In this document: piece by piece, positions 34,122 to 43,443 of the stretch | Layout of the letters: every line of letters starts with the position of its first letter | Position numbering within the stretch: position 1 is the stretch's first letter | Assembly (NCBI RefSeq): GCF_009363695.1 | Contig: NZ_CP045403.1 | Span: forward strand, 1,096,001 to 1,160,000 | Origin: Bacillus sp. THAF10 | Lineage (GTDB): Bacteria > Bacillota > Bacilli > Bacillales > Bacillaceae_I | Direction: 5' to 3' | DNA: 64,000 nt | The notes under the pieces: generated by a model | What the model was told of the DNA's origin: nothing | Database searches by the model: none | What the model saw: only the letters and a program-made list of their open reading frames with translations | Translations under genes and position numbers: made by a program

Positions 34122-34130
34122 AAGAGAATG

Positions 34131-35069
34131 TCACTTTTTATCATCTGTTGGGGCAGAAGAGCCATATCCCTGCTTCTCTAAAATAATGATCGCAAGAAAG
34201 GCGGCAAGGGCACCAGTAAAGTGTTTGATGTCGATGCCCGTCCGCTCGATGAATTTGTCAATTCGGTATTGAAGGGTGTTGCGGTGCATAAATAGTTTTT
34301 TTGATGTGAGCGAGACGTTTAGGTTATTTTCAATGTAGGCTTTAATGCTATAAATTAAATCTTGTTCTTCTAAAAGAATGGGTTGGAATAACTCATGTAT
34401 TTGTTGTTGTAAACTATCATTTAAATCTTGAGTTAATACGTAAGGCATTGCATCTTCAAAGGTATGGATATTACGTTGTTTCCGACCTTTTTGAGACAGT
34501 TGAAAGCAGCTTTTTTCCCACTCATATTTGTTTGGCAGTGCCTCTTCTAAAAGGTGGTAGGGGCCAATATATAATTTAAGGTTCGTGTAAAAATCCGTGG
34601 CGATCGTATCAGCAAGGTCAGAAAATGAAATAGAATCATCAGAGTCAGGAAGATATGGTTCAATGATGACACCACTTGTTGGAGAATCCCAAATCACTTC
34701 TATCGTTTTATCAAAAAAAGCAACCAGCGCCTCCCACCATTCATTTTTTTGAATGGTTCGCTCTGAAAACTGAAAATGAATAAACCGAAGCCTGTCATAG
34801 GAAATACTTTTGGGGAATTCGCCAGTAGCTCCTTGTCTCAATAAAAAACGAAACCAGCTCTTTTCAGAATCTGAAATCTCTAGTGAGTCCTTTTCTACTT
34901 TTTGTAAAAAAGAACCAATCAAGAGGGTTTCTTTTTCGCTTATCGCTTTTTTTTCAATGCCAATATATTCATCATCTGATGAAAGAAACCAAACATAGTC
35001 TGAAAAACTATGGGGGACTGCAGACTTAATAAGTGCATGTGGGAATAATTGTTCTAATCTATTGTCCAT
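34131..35069 (-). CDS. PucR/CdaR-type transcriptional regulator
   Basis: 312 residues. The C-terminal ~60 residues form the PucR/CdaR helix-turn-helix: IENNLNVSLTSKKLFMHR followed by NTLQYRIDKFIERTGID. The preceding ~240 residues contain no GGDEF-like or other enzyme motif I can name. Such proteins activate catabolic genes for purines, sugar diacids or similar substrates. The adjacent msmX suggests carbohydrate use, but a terminator lies between them and no dedicated target operon is seen. GGAGAGG precedes ATG 35069. Confidence 0.8.
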   Translation of the reverse strand: MDNRLEQLFPHALIKSAVPHSFSDYVWFLSSDDEYIGIEKKAISEKETLLIGSFLQKVEKDSLEISDSEKSWFRFLLRQGATGEFPKSISYDRLRFIHFQFSERTIQKNEWWEALVAFFDKTIEVIWDSPTSGVIIEPYLPDSDDSISFSDLADTIATDFYTNLKLYIGPYHLLEEALPNKYEWEKSCFQLSQKGRKQRNIHTFEDAMPYVLTQDLNDSLQQQIHELFQPILLEEQDLIYSIKAYIENNLNVSLTSKKLFMHRNTLQYRIDKFIERTGIDIKHFTGALAAFLAIIILEKQGYGSSAPTDDKK

Positions 35070-35103
35070 ATGAATTTCCTCTCCTGCTTTCTGTTAGGAT
35101 TAT

Positions 35104-35137
35104 TATAACAGAAAAGCTCCTCATGTTTGAGGAGCTT
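35104..35137 (-). terminator. Terminator after the 35136-35327 gene
   Basis: Minus strand: AAGCTCCTCA-AACA-TGAGGAGCTTTTCTG, starting at the stop codon. Confidence 0.75.
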
Positions 35138-35327
35138 AAGGGTACTCAGCAGGTGGTTCTTCTATTTCAAGGTCTCTCGCTTCTTCTATGTTTGTATAGT
35201 GATCTCGTTCAAAAACGGTACCACCAGCCATGCCTTCATTAATATATCGATCCACATCCATGAAGTACTCATCCCGGCCTTCATTGTTTTTGTCTTTTCT
35301 TTCCTGCTTTTGTTTTTTATCTGACAT
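35136..35327 (-). CDS. Small hydrophilic protein, unknown
   Basis: 63 residues, strongly charged: a Lys/Arg/Asp-rich start (MSDKKQKQERKDKNNEGRDE), then YFMDVDRYINEGMAGG and an acidic end. No membrane or metal motif. AAGGAGGGA precedes the ATG at 35327. It lies at the downstream end of the yheE-yheCD strand and could be a spore-related small protein, but nothing in it proves this. Confidence 0.6.
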   Translation of the reverse strand: MSDKKQKQERKDKNNEGRDEYFMDVDRYINEGMAGGTVFERDHYTNIEEARDLEIEEPPAEYP

Positions 35328-35374
35328 AAAAATCCCTCCTTAGCTGTTAGTGTAGCTAAAGGAGGGAAAATGAT

Positions 35375-35587
35375 TCAATCATATACGTGAAAAAGCATAA
35401 GCTCATGAATTTGAGCTTCCACAGCCTGTCTTTCTTCCTCTGAAAAGGCTTGGGATTCTGGCCATTCAATGGTTCCATTTTTATGATAAACGGCTTTTAC
35501 GGAATGCCCCTTGTAGTAAAAAGAAAGGTGCCAGCCCGGTAGTTGATTGTTTTGGTATAAGGGTTTTAATTGAAAATGTGAAATCAA
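35375..35587 (-). CDS. yheE: YheE-like small protein (DUF5342)
   Basis: 70 residues beginning ISHFQLKPLYQNNQLPGWHL, which matches B. subtilis YheE as remembered. The place next to the yheC/yheD genes is also the same. A basic/aromatic N-terminal half is followed by an acidic helical end. TTG start at 35587 behind ATAGGAGGGAGC. Function is unknown. It may be the last member of the YheCD transcript, 52 bp after it. Confidence 0.75.
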   Translation of the reverse strand: MISHFQLKPLYQNNQLPGWHLSFYYKGHSVKAVYHKNGTIEWPESQAFSEEERQAVEAQIHELMLFHVYD

Positions 35588-35639
35588 GCGATGCTCCCTC
35601 CTATCATCAAAAGTAACTACTCTCTATATTTTTTCGCCA

Positions 35640-36833
35640 TTAGGTCGAATTCTCCTGCAAGAAAAAATTGGTTCTCTCATAAAAAACTCGCGTGATTCTT
35701 TCTGCTGCATGTTTTTTTATGGGAGCCTCATCAAAATCCATCGGTTTGGCATTCAATTCAAAAATATAGTACTTCCCATCAGGAGTAACACCAACATCTG
35801 CTGAAAACTCTCCAATATCATCATAAAAAGCAATAAGCTGCTTTCCACATTGTGAAACGAGTTTTTCGATGATTTCTTGGTCAGTTTTCATGGGGAGGTC
35901 TTCTGTGGAGATTACCACACCACCAGCCGGGACATGGGTGGTCACCTGTTGTTTTTTCGCCATTCTAACTCCGACACCTGTAACAGTAAAACGCTTTTTA
36001 CTTGCATGTGCCAAAATACGATAATCGAATTTCTTGCCTTTCATTCCTAACGTAGGGATGGCTTCTTGAATGATATAGTCTTTTACACCTGATTTTTTAT
36101 AAAAATAAAGGATTAGTTTTTGTATGCTAGGAAATAAAACGGTAGTAGTAGAGGTTGTTTTCATTAGTAACGCGTCGCCATTTCGAGTGATAAGGTAGAC
36201 GCCTTTCCCTTTATGACTACGTCTCTTTTTAATATACACACTTGGATAAAGAGCAAGATATTCCTCTAGCCCCTCCACTGACAATAGAGTGGTTTTTGGA
36301 AGGTGGGGGAGAAGTTGATCATTGTCCTTTAATTGTAAATACAACTCCCATTTATCAAAAAAACCAGGATTGATAATGGGAATGCTATAGATGGATGTGA
36401 TTTTTTCTGTTTCATCTATCAATAGTTTTTCATCACGGTAGCGAGAGAGACGATTGTAAATAATATCTGGAATGGGGGTATGAATTTTTACCCATTGATC
36501 CTCTTTAGGCAAATAACAATAACCCCTTAGTCCGTCCTCCGTTAACTGATCAGGAGTAAAAACGACCGATAATCCACCTTTTTTTTGTAGTGCTACTTGG
36601 ATTCTTTTAAATAGGGGGATATTGCCAATAAATCCTTTGTTTTTAGGGCTGGCTAAAATGCCTATTAAAGGCCCTGCTTTCCTATCATTGGCAAGAAAAG
36701 AAAAGCTAATGTGTTTTTTTGTGTGTACTGCCCGATATGGAACAGCGTAATGTTTCCCAAGCATCACCATATTCACATCATCGAACATTTGGTACCAGCT
36801 ACGGCTGCTGGGTTCGTAATGAAGCTCTATCAT
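35640..36833 (-). CDS. YheC/YheD-type ATP-grasp protein, paralogue 1 (divergent)
   Basis: 397 residues of the YheC/YheD family (ATP-grasp fold, linked to the spore coat in B. subtilis). PLIGILASPKNKGF, PDIIYNRLSRYRDEK, NPGFFDKWELY and LNAKPMDFDEAP occur at the same relative places as in the three upstream paralogues. It differs at the nucleotide-binding strand: the others have K-P-x-x-G-S-x-G, whereas this reads IKKRRSHKGKGVY, with no Pro. The metal-site ELN is kept. It overlaps the upstream gene (ATGA) and is last of the four. Confidence 0.85.
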   Translation of the reverse strand: MIELHYEPSSRSWYQMFDDVNMVMLGKHYAVPYRAVHTKKHISFSFLANDRKAGPLIGILASPKNKGFIGNIPLFKRIQVALQKKGGLSVVFTPDQLTEDGLRGYCYLPKEDQWVKIHTPIPDIIYNRLSRYRDEKLLIDETEKITSIYSIPIINPGFFDKWELYLQLKDNDQLLPHLPKTTLLSVEGLEEYLALYPSVYIKKRRSHKGKGVYLITRNGDALLMKTTSTTTVLFPSIQKLILYFYKKSGVKDYIIQEAIPTLGMKGKKFDYRILAHASKKRFTVTGVGVRMAKKQQVTTHVPAGGVVISTEDLPMKTDQEIIEKLVSQCGKQLIAFYDDIGEFSADVGVTPDGKYYIFELNAKPMDFDEAPIKKHAAERITRVFYERTNFFLQENST

Positions 36834-38188
36834 GTGAACACTCCTTCCGGATGCTTAATCATTTTTTCTGTTAAATAAACCGCATATTCAATGGAAAGCT
36901 TTCTCGTCAACATATCTTCATTTCTTAGCTTAGGATGATGGAATATGGATCTCCCAGGTTTGGAATTCGCCTCAAACAGCCATACCTTATTCTCTTTATC
37001 GACCCCAAAATCAAAGCCGATTTCCCCAATAAAGCCTGGTAAATGAGTGTCAATGGCACTGCTAATTAAAAGGGAAGCATGCTCAAGTTTTTCCACGATA
37101 GTGGCGTGTTCTTCTTTTTCTGAAAAAATCTCTGCGACCGTTTTTATGACCCCTCCATTATTAGCGTGTGTGGTGATGCTGCCTTTGCCGCTCACCTTGG
37201 CAGCCATCGCACTAACCACCCATTCCCCTTTTTCATCTTTGTTCGTATGAACACGGAAATCTACAAAGGAATCGTCTACCTTAATTAAAGCAATTCCTTG
37301 CTGTAATAGATAACTTGACATTTCTCTATATTTAAAAATGTGGGAAAGTAAGGTTTCGAGATTAAGAAAACGTTGCAGCTTGTTCACTTGTTCATTATTT
37401 TTATAGCGAACATAATACATATTTTCTTCACGGTTGTAGATGATTTTGTAAACCCCAAAGCCAAGACTGCCATTCATGGGTTTTAAATAGACAAAGGGAT
37501 ATTTAGAGAGATATCTTTCAATGGATTCAATCGACACATCATTGGTCGTTTCTGGGAGATAGGAGACAATTCTTTCTTCAATCCTTAATTTTTGATGAAT
37601 GTCCCATTTATTAAAAAATCCAGGGTTGAACCAGGGAATTGCATAGTCTCTTTGCATTTTTTCCCTGGTGCTGGCTAAGAGCCTGTGCTTTTCCGATCGT
37701 CTGTTAGGAAGACGGTCATAGACAACATGTGGAAAAGGCAATGTTTTCTTGCACCAGCCAGCCTCCGTAAACATGTATCCTTCCATCGTTCCGTTTTCCC
37801 AATTAATATGATTGGCACCAAATAAAAACATATAGGCTCCAACCTTTTTTTCTGTGGAAAGTAGTTTTGAAAAAAATATCGAGCGTTCTCCAATGGGCCT
37901 GAGAATGGAACTTGTAAACCCTGCTGTGAAAATACCAATCAAAGGTCCAAGGTGAAGTGTACGTTCATGGGTAAAAACATGGATACTCCCACTATAAGGA
38001 AGCAATAACTCATCATACAATTCCTTAGAAATAGAAAGATGTGAACTGCTGTGAAAACTTACGTTACACGGTAATTCAATGGTGCCAAATGCAATAGAAT
38101 TAATCTGAAACTCTTTGAAATGTTCCGGTATAATTAATTGGTGCCCTCGTAATTTTTCATTGCACACAACAGTCAATAATTCCTTCAT
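36830..38188 (-). CDS. yheD: YheD-type ATP-grasp protein, paralogue 2
   Basis: 452 residues, the length of B. subtilis YheD. An N-terminal ~90-residue beta-rich part leads to GPLIGIFTAGF, VVYDRLPNRRSEK, NPGFFNKWDIHQ, LKPMNGSLGFGVYKI (ATP-grasp loop) and FEANSKPGRS (metal and adenine site). YheD-GFP is reported to form rings round the forespore in B. subtilis. ATG 38188 directly follows the upstream stop (TGATATG) after CGGGAG. A longer frame to 38257 overlaps the neighbour and is rejected. The substrate is unknown. Confidence 0.88.
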   Translation of the reverse strand: MKELLTVVCNEKLRGHQLIIPEHFKEFQINSIAFGTIELPCNVSFHSSSHLSISKELYDELLLPYSGSIHVFTHERTLHLGPLIGIFTAGFTSSILRPIGERSIFFSKLLSTEKKVGAYMFLFGANHINWENGTMEGYMFTEAGWCKKTLPFPHVVYDRLPNRRSEKHRLLASTREKMQRDYAIPWFNPGFFNKWDIHQKLRIEERIVSYLPETTNDVSIESIERYLSKYPFVYLKPMNGSLGFGVYKIIYNREENMYYVRYKNNEQVNKLQRFLNLETLLSHIFKYREMSSYLLQQGIALIKVDDSFVDFRVHTNKDEKGEWVVSAMAAKVSGKGSITTHANNGGVIKTVAEIFSEKEEHATIVEKLEHASLLISSAIDTHLPGFIGEIGFDFGVDKENKVWLFEANSKPGRSIFHHPKLRNEDMLTRKLSIEYAVYLTEKMIKHPEGVFT

Positions 38189-38189
38189 A

Positions 38190-39263
38190 TCAATCAACTC
38201 CCGTTCTATAGCCTTTAAGGGTAGCAAGATGCAGGCAGAACTTTGCCGGTGCTTCATACATTTCTTTTTGTAGCAAAGGTGACCCCATCTTTACTATTTT
38301 ATGTCCGGGCTTGGAATTAATATCTAAAATCCACAAATTATCCTCCTCATCCATGCCAATATCGACAGCAAGCTCAAAAAGAGAGGAGCATGTTTCCTCT
38401 AATGCCTGTGGCAGGGAAGCTTTAATGGTGGCTATTTGCTGATAGAAGGATTCTTTTTGTTCTCTTTTAAGCGTTCGTTCTAAGAAGGAGAAAGGAAGCA
38501 TTTTTCCTCCACCAGCAAGATTAGCCGTAATGTGATGGGGCTGCCCTAAACGGATTATCTTTAATCTTTCTATCCACACTCCATCCGAGTTTTTTTGGAG
38601 AAACAGCCGAATATCGAACGGAATGTTGTTTCTAGTTTGAAATCTAAAGAACGGCTGAAAAAGATAATCTGTGCTCTTTATCTTTTTATGAAGCCAGTCC
38701 ATCAATGGAGCTTGATGATGGAAGGTAAGTAGCTGCTCCTTTGGCTGAATAACTTCCTTTACAAGATATTGTCCATCAAGCTCTTCTAGCTTAATGATAC
38801 CTTGTCCTTGTGAGCCTTTAACGGGCTTTAAAAGCCAGCATTTATAGTTTTGAAAATGTGCGAGTAAAAAAGTAATGCTGGTTAGTTTTTTTGTTAATGG
38901 CAAAAAATCTTGTATTTCATCGTTATGTTGGAGGGCTTTATACACCTTCCATTTATCAGGTAGACCGTGTCCTAGAAATTGAACATTCTTATTTTCTTTA
39001 AGAATAGTACTGTATATTTTCAAGCCTGCATTTTCCGAATTGTAATAACAGCGGTCATAAACAAAGGGAGGAATGGGAATTTTTCTTTCGTCCCATTCCT
39101 TTTTAACAAAATCATAGACAAAGCCCTTAACATCATCTTCTATGCCTGCTAGTTCAGCAGGGGAGAAGACAGAAAGCTCAACCCCAAGTGGCGCACTGTG
39201 TTCTGCAAGCTTTGTCATATATGGAGTAACTCCAGTGAACGTCATAATGCCGAGTGATATCAC
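38190..39263 (-). CDS. yheC: YheC-type ATP-grasp protein, paralogue 3
   Basis: 357 residues, the length of B. subtilis YheC, without the ~90-residue N-terminal part of the longer paralogues. It starts LGIMTFTGVTPYMT, then PPFVYDRCYYNSEN, LLKPVKGSQGQGIIKL (ATP-grasp loop) and LDINSKPGHKIV (metal/adenine site; Asp replaces Glu). GTG start 39263 after AAAGGAGAG. It ends 1 bp before yheD, so they are tightly coupled. The reaction is unknown; ATP-grasp enzymes usually ligate a carboxylate to an amine. Confidence 0.88.
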   Translation of the reverse strand: MISLGIMTFTGVTPYMTKLAEHSAPLGVELSVFSPAELAGIEDDVKGFVYDFVKKEWDERKIPIPPFVYDRCYYNSENAGLKIYSTILKENKNVQFLGHGLPDKWKVYKALQHNDEIQDFLPLTKKLTSITFLLAHFQNYKCWLLKPVKGSQGQGIIKLEELDGQYLVKEVIQPKEQLLTFHHQAPLMDWLHKKIKSTDYLFQPFFRFQTRNNIPFDIRLFLQKNSDGVWIERLKIIRLGQPHHITANLAGGGKMLPFSFLERTLKREQKESFYQQIATIKASLPQALEETCSSLFELAVDIGMDEEDNLWILDINSKPGHKIVKMGSPLLQKEMYEAPAKFCLHLATLKGYRTGVD

Positions 39264-39267
39264 GATT

Positions 39268-40635
39268 TTATCTCTCCTTTAAATGTTCATGTATCAAAAA
39301 CAGGCAATAAAGAATCACAGCCTTGGCAGAAGGCCTTGTCTTAACTGGATTGGAAGGTGAATCCATGTTTTTGGAGGGCTTTGTATTCACTTCAATAATC
39401 CAAGGCCTTCCCTCTGTATCAATGGCAAGATCAATTCCTAGCTCTCCAAAGATTCCTTCTGAGACGTTGCCAACTTCTTTAGAAACTTCAAGAGCAAGCT
39501 CCTTTAAATGCTTAACAATTTGAGGACATTCTTCTGCTGCAAACTTTGTCCGGATTGCTTTTTCAACGGTCAATAATTCTCCACCTTGAGCAACGTTAGA
39601 GACAAAAGAGCCACTTTTTGACGCTCTTGCAGTACTAGACGTAATTCGCCATCGATTGTTTTCTGCACGATGACAAAGATAACGAAAATCGATGGGCCTC
39701 CCATCCATTTTCAATAAATCGAGGCCCTGCTGAATGATATATTGCCGTTTTTTCGTCTGAACACTAATCCTGTCATAAAGCTCTTTAAGACTCTTGTATG
39801 TTTGGCTGACCTCCTGCTGAAAAGAGGAATATCGAAGAGAAAACCCTTCTTGTTCCCACCCTATTTTGAAAATTTGTTTTCCTTGACTACCATGTATGGG
39901 CTTGATAAATAAAACAGGAAATTTAGTAAGAGCCTCCTCTAGCCTTTTAAACGAAAAAAGCTCAGTTTCGGGTAAATATGGCAACAAGTAGTCCGTATTG
40001 GCTAGTTGTTCATGGACGGTCCACTTGTTCAAAAAGTGGTTGTTAAAATACGGAATTCCTCCGTTCTGTAAATCTTTAATAAAACGCTGAAACATTTCAC
40101 TTCTCTCATTCGTACGTTTATGGAGGCGATTGTGCACAACCTGGGGAAAAGGAAGTTCCGCTTTACACCACTCTCCCTGTTCTAAAACATAACCGCTCAC
40201 ACTGGAAAAAGACCAAGGTTCATCAAGCGTGAAAACATAAAAAATGACCCCAATGTCCTCAGCGTAACCTGCCAGCTCCTGACAATAAGCTTCTATGTTT
40301 TTTAAATGAGCCTTTCCGCCATTTGTTGTTACTTCTGTCAAAAGTCCAATAACTGGTCCGATATGAAGCAAGCCGTTTTCATATGATAGAAGATACGTTC
40401 TCTCTTCTAGTGAAAGCATTAAGCTTTCTAAAATGTTTTTGTCTACCATTAACATAAAGTCTTTCTCTTTGATACATACGACCTGGCAAGTTATTCTATT
40501 CCTACTACAGCAGACATCCACAACCGAGGCGCTTTCTGGTATTTTCAATACTCTTGCCAAAGCTTGACTTACTTGTATAATTGGGAAAGAAGTTTTATTT
40601 TCAATAGGTAGAACCCTGACTGATTGAAAGTTCAT
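39268..40635 (-). CDS. YheC/YheD-type ATP-grasp protein, paralogue 4
   Basis: 455 residues with the long architecture: the N-terminal part ends near LHIGPVIGLLTEV, then QVVHNRLHKRTNER, NNHFLNKWTVHEQL, IKPIHGSQGKQIFKI (ATP-grasp loop) and IEVNTKPSKNMD (metal/adenine site). First of four same-strand paralogues, opposite to yheB. Start is ATG 40635 (GTGGAGATC in front, a tight spacing) or GTG 40644. B. subtilis has two such genes here, so this copy looks like an expansion. Confidence 0.85.
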   Translation of the reverse strand: MNFQSVRVLPIENKTSFPIIQVSQALARVLKIPESASVVDVCCSRNRITCQVVCIKEKDFMLMVDKNILESLMLSLEERTYLLSYENGLLHIGPVIGLLTEVTTNGGKAHLKNIEAYCQELAGYAEDIGVIFYVFTLDEPWSFSSVSGYVLEQGEWCKAELPFPQVVHNRLHKRTNERSEMFQRFIKDLQNGGIPYFNNHFLNKWTVHEQLANTDYLLPYLPETELFSFKRLEEALTKFPVLFIKPIHGSQGKQIFKIGWEQEGFSLRYSSFQQEVSQTYKSLKELYDRISVQTKKRQYIIQQGLDLLKMDGRPIDFRYLCHRAENNRWRITSSTARASKSGSFVSNVAQGGELLTVEKAIRTKFAAEECPQIVKHLKELALEVSKEVGNVSEGIFGELGIDLAIDTEGRPWIIEVNTKPSKNMDSPSNPVKTRPSAKAVILYCLFLIHEHLKER

Positions 40636-40735
40636 GATCTCCACTCATTTTCTATGATTTTTCTGAACTTTGTTCGCTTGTTTTTATAGTATTGATGAAG
40701 GAATAATTCGGTGATTGGAAAGAGGTTGACGACAT

Positions 40736-41869
40736 ATGGATGTTGTATGGATCATTCTGTTAATGATCGTGATTGGAGCTCTAATTGGAGGCTTAACAAA
40801 CTCGCTTGCCATAAGAATGCTCTTTCGGCCCTATAAAGCCGTCTATATTTTTGGAAAAAGATTGCCTTTTACACCAGGTCTGATCCCAAAAAGAAAATCA
40901 GAGCTAGCTGATCAACTCGGAAAGCTCGTAATGGAACACCTTTTAACAGCGGAAAGCATGAAACGAAGGCTTGTAAACAGCTCTTTTCAAGCAAAATCTG
41001 AAGAATGGTTAAAAGAAGAAATAGAAACCTATTTAGAAAAGGGGGAAAGCGTTCAGGAGCTACTTGCTAAATTTGGAGTGAAGCATGCGGATGAACTTTT
41101 AACTGAAAACCTACACAAGCTCATTGATTCTAAATACGATGCAGTAATGGCGGAGGTTCGTACAAAGTCCATACAGCAGGTGTTGCCTGCCCATTTACTG
41201 AACAAAGTCGATGTCACGATTCCCTCTGCTGTAGAATTATTATTGAAAAAAGCCATTCTACATTTCGAAAGCCCTGAAGGAAAAAGGCAACTAGCGAAAA
41301 TGATCCATGATTTTATCGCAACAAGAGGGAAGCTCGGTAGCATTGTGCAAATGTTCATGGGTAACTATCCGCTTGAGGACAAGGTACAGCCTGAAATTAT
41401 TAAATTTTTGAAGCATGATGGAACGAAAGACGTGCTCCTACAAGTGATGTATCGTGAGTGGCATAAGCTAAAAGACGTAAAGCTTTCCGATGTGGAGGAC
41501 ATCTTTGGCAAAGAGACCATTCTCACGTCTATTTATGGCGCTGTAGATCAGACGGTGGATGTACCTAACATGTTAACTAAATCTGTCAAAGAAGCTATAA
41601 GTCCAATCTATCCTTGGATAAAGGAAACAGTCATTCCTGCCACTTTTGATCTCGGCAGTCAGCTTTTACTAGATAAAATGGAAGAGCTCTTAATTCGTTT
41701 AAAGCTAGAGGAGGTTGTCAGAGATCAAGTGGAGTCCTTTTCTTTAAAGGAAGTCGAAGAAATGGTTCTCTCGGTCTCGCGCAGAGAATTAAAACTGATT
41801 ACTTTTTTGGGAGCGCTACTTGGCGGTCTAATAGGGTTTTTGCAAGGTGTACTCGTCCTGTTTCTTTAG
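40736..41869 (+). CDS. yheB: YheB, DUF445 membrane-associated protein
   Basis: 377 residues, same length as B. subtilis YheB. Hydrophobic segments stand at both ends (~5-25, and [20 protein letters not shown] to the C-terminus), with [17 protein letters not shown] and [15 protein letters not shown] directly after the first, the DUF445 signature. The long middle is helical and charged. Divergent from the yheCD cluster across 100 bp. Function is unknown. yheA follows. Confidence 0.9.
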   Translation: MDVVWIILLMIVIGALIGGLTNSLAIRMLFRPYKAVYIFGKRLPFTPGLIPKRKSELADQLGKLVMEHLLTAESMKRRLVNSSFQAKSEEWLKEEIETYLEKGESVQELLAKFGVKHADELLTENLHKLIDSKYDAVMAEVRTKSIQQVLPAHLLNKVDVTIPSAVELLLKKAILHFESPEGKRQLAKMIHDFIATRGKLGSIVQMFMGNYPLEDKVQPEIIKFLKHDGTKDVLLQVMYREWHKLKDVKLSDVEDIFGKETILTSIYGAVDQTVDVPNMLTKSVKEAISPIYPWIKETVIPATFDLGSQLLLDKMEELLIRLKLEEVVRDQVESFSLKEVEEMVLSVSRRELKLITFLGALLGGLIGFLQGVLVLFL

Positions 41870-41965
41870 ACCTATGACCTTTTGGTTTGTATGACTGGAT
41901 ACGGTTTGTTATACTGGTCACTAGCATGCCTGAAAGATGGGCAAAAAAGGAAGGAATGAAGTCAA

Positions 41966-42322
41966 ATGGCAAACAATGTGTATGATGTAGCATACAATCT
42001 TGAAACAGCAGTGAAGGAAAGCGAGGAGTTCAAAAATCTCCAAGCATTATATAAAGAGGTATTCGCAGAAGAATCCACAAAAAGAATGTTCGAAAACTTC
42101 CGTAACATTCAATTAGAGCTTCAACAAAAACAAATGAGCGGACAAGAAATCTCACAAGAGGAAGTTGAAAAAGCACAACAAACAGTTGCTCTTGTTCAAC
42201 AAAACGAAGCGATTGCTAAGCTGATGGAAGCAGAGCAACGCATGAGCATGATGGTAAGCGAACTAAACAAAATCATCATGAAGCCTCTTGAAGAGCTGTA
42301 CAGCAACGTTGACGCACAATAA
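41966..42322 (+). CDS. yheA: YheA, YlbF/YmcA family protein
   Basis: 118 residues, almost entirely helical with Gln/Glu-rich heptads (FRNIQLELQQKQMSGQEIS). This is the YlbF/YmcA/YheA fold, whose YlbF and YmcA members form the RNase Y specificity complex in B. subtilis. YheA itself has no firm role. GGAAGGAATGAAGTCA precedes ATG. Terminator directly after. Confidence 0.92.
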   Translation: MANNVYDVAYNLETAVKESEEFKNLQALYKEVFAEESTKRMFENFRNIQLELQQKQMSGQEISQEEVEKAQQTVALVQQNEAIAKLMEAEQRMSMMVSELNKIIMKPLEELYSNVDAQ

Positions 42323-42329
42323 TTTCTAG

Positions 42330-42363
42330 AACGCACTTCCTTTTTGGAAGTGCGTTTTTTTTT
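42330..42363 (+). terminator. Terminator after yheA
   Basis: AACGCACTTCC-TTTTT-GGAAGTGCGTT followed by T8. Confidence 0.92.
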
Positions 42364-42479
42364 AGGCTTATAAGTTTGCGACCACTGCAATTTTTTATTG
42401 CCTCGTTCTAATTTCTTTTACCTCCTCATACTCATATCAATAAGAATACGTACAAACACCATAGATAAGGGGGTTTCCC

Positions 42480-43340
42480 ATGATATACCGCCTGCTTGCC
42501 ATCAATATTGACGGTACACTGCTAAAATCAAATGGAAAACTAACAAAGGAAACGAAACAAGCAATAGACTATGTGAAGAACAAAGGTGTCTATGTAACAC
42601 TAGTTACAGGCCGCAACTTTGCTTTTGCCAAAAAGGTCGCCAAATCTTTAAAGCTGGATACATTTTTGGTAACCCATGGAGGAGCCTTTATTGCCTCCAA
42701 ACTGGAGCAGCCACTTCTAGCCAAGCGAATTTCAGAGGACAAAACGTTCAACCTAGTTCAAGTCTTGGAAAATTACGATTGCACCGTACGCATTCTGCAT
42801 GAGCGATACTCGATAGGAAACAGGCTTCGCGGCGCCAACAATCTGATGGCCAGAGCCGTTTTAGGCTCAAGTGACCCGCTAATCTACCCAATGCAATTTG
42901 TGGAATCCTTAGGCGATACGTTAATTGATAACCCCATTTCCCCGCCGAAAATCGAGGTCTATTTTAACGAACCAGAAGAAAGACAAAAGGTAATCTCTAC
43001 CCTAAAGTCAGCTTTTAACGGCATCGAGATACTCGTTCACGCAGAAGGGAAAGTAGATATCCTTCCAGAGGGCGGCAATAAAATGGACGGTCTATTAGCG
43101 CTAGGAGATGTTTTGAAAATTCACCCCGAAGAGATGGTTGTCATTGGCGATACGTTGGAGGATATGCCAATTATTGAAGTAGCGGGTCTAGGTGTCGCTA
43201 TGGGCAACGCTCCTAAAGAAGTAAAGCTCGCTGCCGACTGGATCACCCGCACCAACGACGAAAACGGCGTCGCTTACATGATCAAGGAACACTTCCGGAA
43301 ACAACAACGTATTGCGTTTTTGAATAAAATGAAGGTTTAG
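42480..43340 (+). CDS. yhaX: YhaX-like HAD-superfamily (Cof-type) protein, altered nucleophile
   Basis: 286 residues with Cof-type HAD layout: motif I INIDGTLL (~9-16), a cap domain (~85-190), motif III Lys region, and motif IV GDTLEDMPII (~222-231) followed by GLGVAMGNAP. Motif I reads N-x-D where active HAD phosphatases have D-x-D, so the nucleophilic Asp is replaced by Asn. I remember the same in B. subtilis YhaX, a sporulation-associated protein. AAGGGGG precedes ATG 42480. Monocistronic. It is probably not a normal phosphatase. Confidence 0.87.
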   Translation: MIYRLLAINIDGTLLKSNGKLTKETKQAIDYVKNKGVYVTLVTGRNFAFAKKVAKSLKLDTFLVTHGGAFIASKLEQPLLAKRISEDKTFNLVQVLENYDCTVRILHERYSIGNRLRGANNLMARAVLGSSDPLIYPMQFVESLGDTLIDNPISPPKIEVYFNEPEERQKVISTLKSAFNGIEILVHAEGKVDILPEGGNKMDGLLALGDVLKIHPEEMVVIGDTLEDMPIIEVAGLGVAMGNAPKEVKLAADWITRTNDENGVAYMIKEHFRKQQRIAFLNKMKV

Positions 43341-43358
43341 GGTACTTGTTTGTTTTCG

Positions 43359-43386
43359 CAGGCTACACATGTAGCCTGTTTTTTTG
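43359..43386 (+). terminator. Terminator after yhaX
   Basis: CAGGCTAC-ACAT-GTAGCCTG followed by T7. Confidence 0.88.
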
Positions 43387-43443
43387 TTGTATAATGTTGG
43401 AAGGGAGGAGGAGGTACGTGGATGTAAAATTTGAAAGGAAGTG

